Shown one piece after another: positions 38,927 through 39,378 of a stretch of DNA of 39,378 bases. Each line of letters opens with the position of its first letter. Position 1 is the first letter of the stretch. Source of the stretch: Acidiferrobacteraceae bacterium (lineage in GTDB: Bacteria > Pseudomonadota > Gammaproteobacteria > Acidiferrobacterales > Sulfurifustaceae); NCBI GenBank assembly GCA_021323795.1, contig JAJPKH010000216.1:1-39378 (forward strand), in the 5' to 3' direction. The translations under genes and the position numbers were made by a program. Under the pieces are notes generated by a model. The model saw nothing but the letters and a program-made list of their open reading frames with translations, had not been told where the DNA came from and ran no database searches.

Positions 38927-39184
38927 CTAGGAATTCTTGGTGCGTTTCTCGGGCTTCTTCGGCGGCGGCGGCGGCCCTTCGGCTTCGAGGGCGCCCGGCG
39001 TAATTCCGCGCTTGGGGTCGCGCGGATTACCCGCCAGATCACGAGCCGCCGGTTTTTCGCGCACGCCCGCCGCGGGCGCCTTGGATGCCGGCGGCGCCGG
39101 CTTTTCGCGCACACATCCCCCAAGAATGCCGAAGCAACCCAGGGCGAGAAACGCTACGGCTTGAATGTTCCGCGGTCGGCTCAC
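38927..39184 (-). CDS. Putative small proline/lysine-rich lipoprotein
   Basis: GTG 39184: 'VSRPRNIQAVAFLALGCFGILGGC|VREKPAPPASKAPAAGVREKPAARD...'; lipobox-like LGGC; start uncertain. Confidence 0.5.
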   Translation of the reverse strand: MSRPRNIQAVAFLALGCFGILGGCVREKPAPPASKAPAAGVREKPAARDLAGNPRDPKRGITPGALEAEGPPPPPKKPEKRTKNS

Positions 39185-39281
39185 AATCGAAGTCCGGTTG
39201 ATTGCGTGCGTAGTAGTATCGTTTGCCCGGTTGCCCCGGCACAATGCGTAAAACGCACCATCCGCCGTACGCAGCAGCGGC

Positions 39282-39310
39282 TTGACCCGCTCCGGACCAC
39301 AACGTAGAGT
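39282..39310 (+). promoter_or_regulatory. sigma70-type promoter for the tRNA gene: TTGACC-N17-TAGAGT, followed by GC-rich discriminator ACCCCGCC
   Basis: -35 at 39282-39287, 17-nt spacer, -10 at 39305-39310; positioned directly upstream of tRNA-Ala. Confidence 0.6.
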
Positions 39311-39338
39311 ACCCCGCCTTTGGGCAGGTACAAGGTAA

Positions 39339-39378
<40 letters not shown>

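Overview
The window is a high-GC (probably gammaproteobacterial) exopolysaccharide biosynthesis/export locus, ending in the 5' part of a tRNA-Ala(GGC) gene. The left end (about 1-7016) matches the conserved core of exosortase A (XrtA/PEP-CTERM)-associated EPS loci: export protein C-terminus, Wzz-like chain-length protein, tyrosine-autokinase-like protein, outer-membrane beta-barrel, ExeA-like ATPase and an AsnB-type amidotransferase. Neither an exosortase nor a PEP-CTERM protein is visible here. The rest is a mosaic of accessory sugar-modification genes on both strands: three polysaccharide deacetylases, WecB, a TviB-like UDP-sugar dehydrogenase, an SDR epimerase, glycosyltransferases, an O-antigen-ligase-like polymerase, a flippase, a formyltransferase, four FemAB-like plus one canonical GNAT protein, two related methyltransferases, an SGNH-like protein, a hexapeptide acyltransferase, and two closely related TIG/beta-helix secreted proteins in inverted orientation. 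The observations most worth checking are: (1) the BY-kinase-like protein appears to lack both the Walker A lysine and a C-terminal Tyr cluster; (2) the two beta-helix genes form a long inverted repeat around a 2.7 kb segment; (3) the combination of deacetylases, FemAB-like proteins, formyltransferase and amidotransferase suggests an unusually modified amino-sugar/uronamide polymer. All family assignments come from reading motifs by eye; no database search was run.
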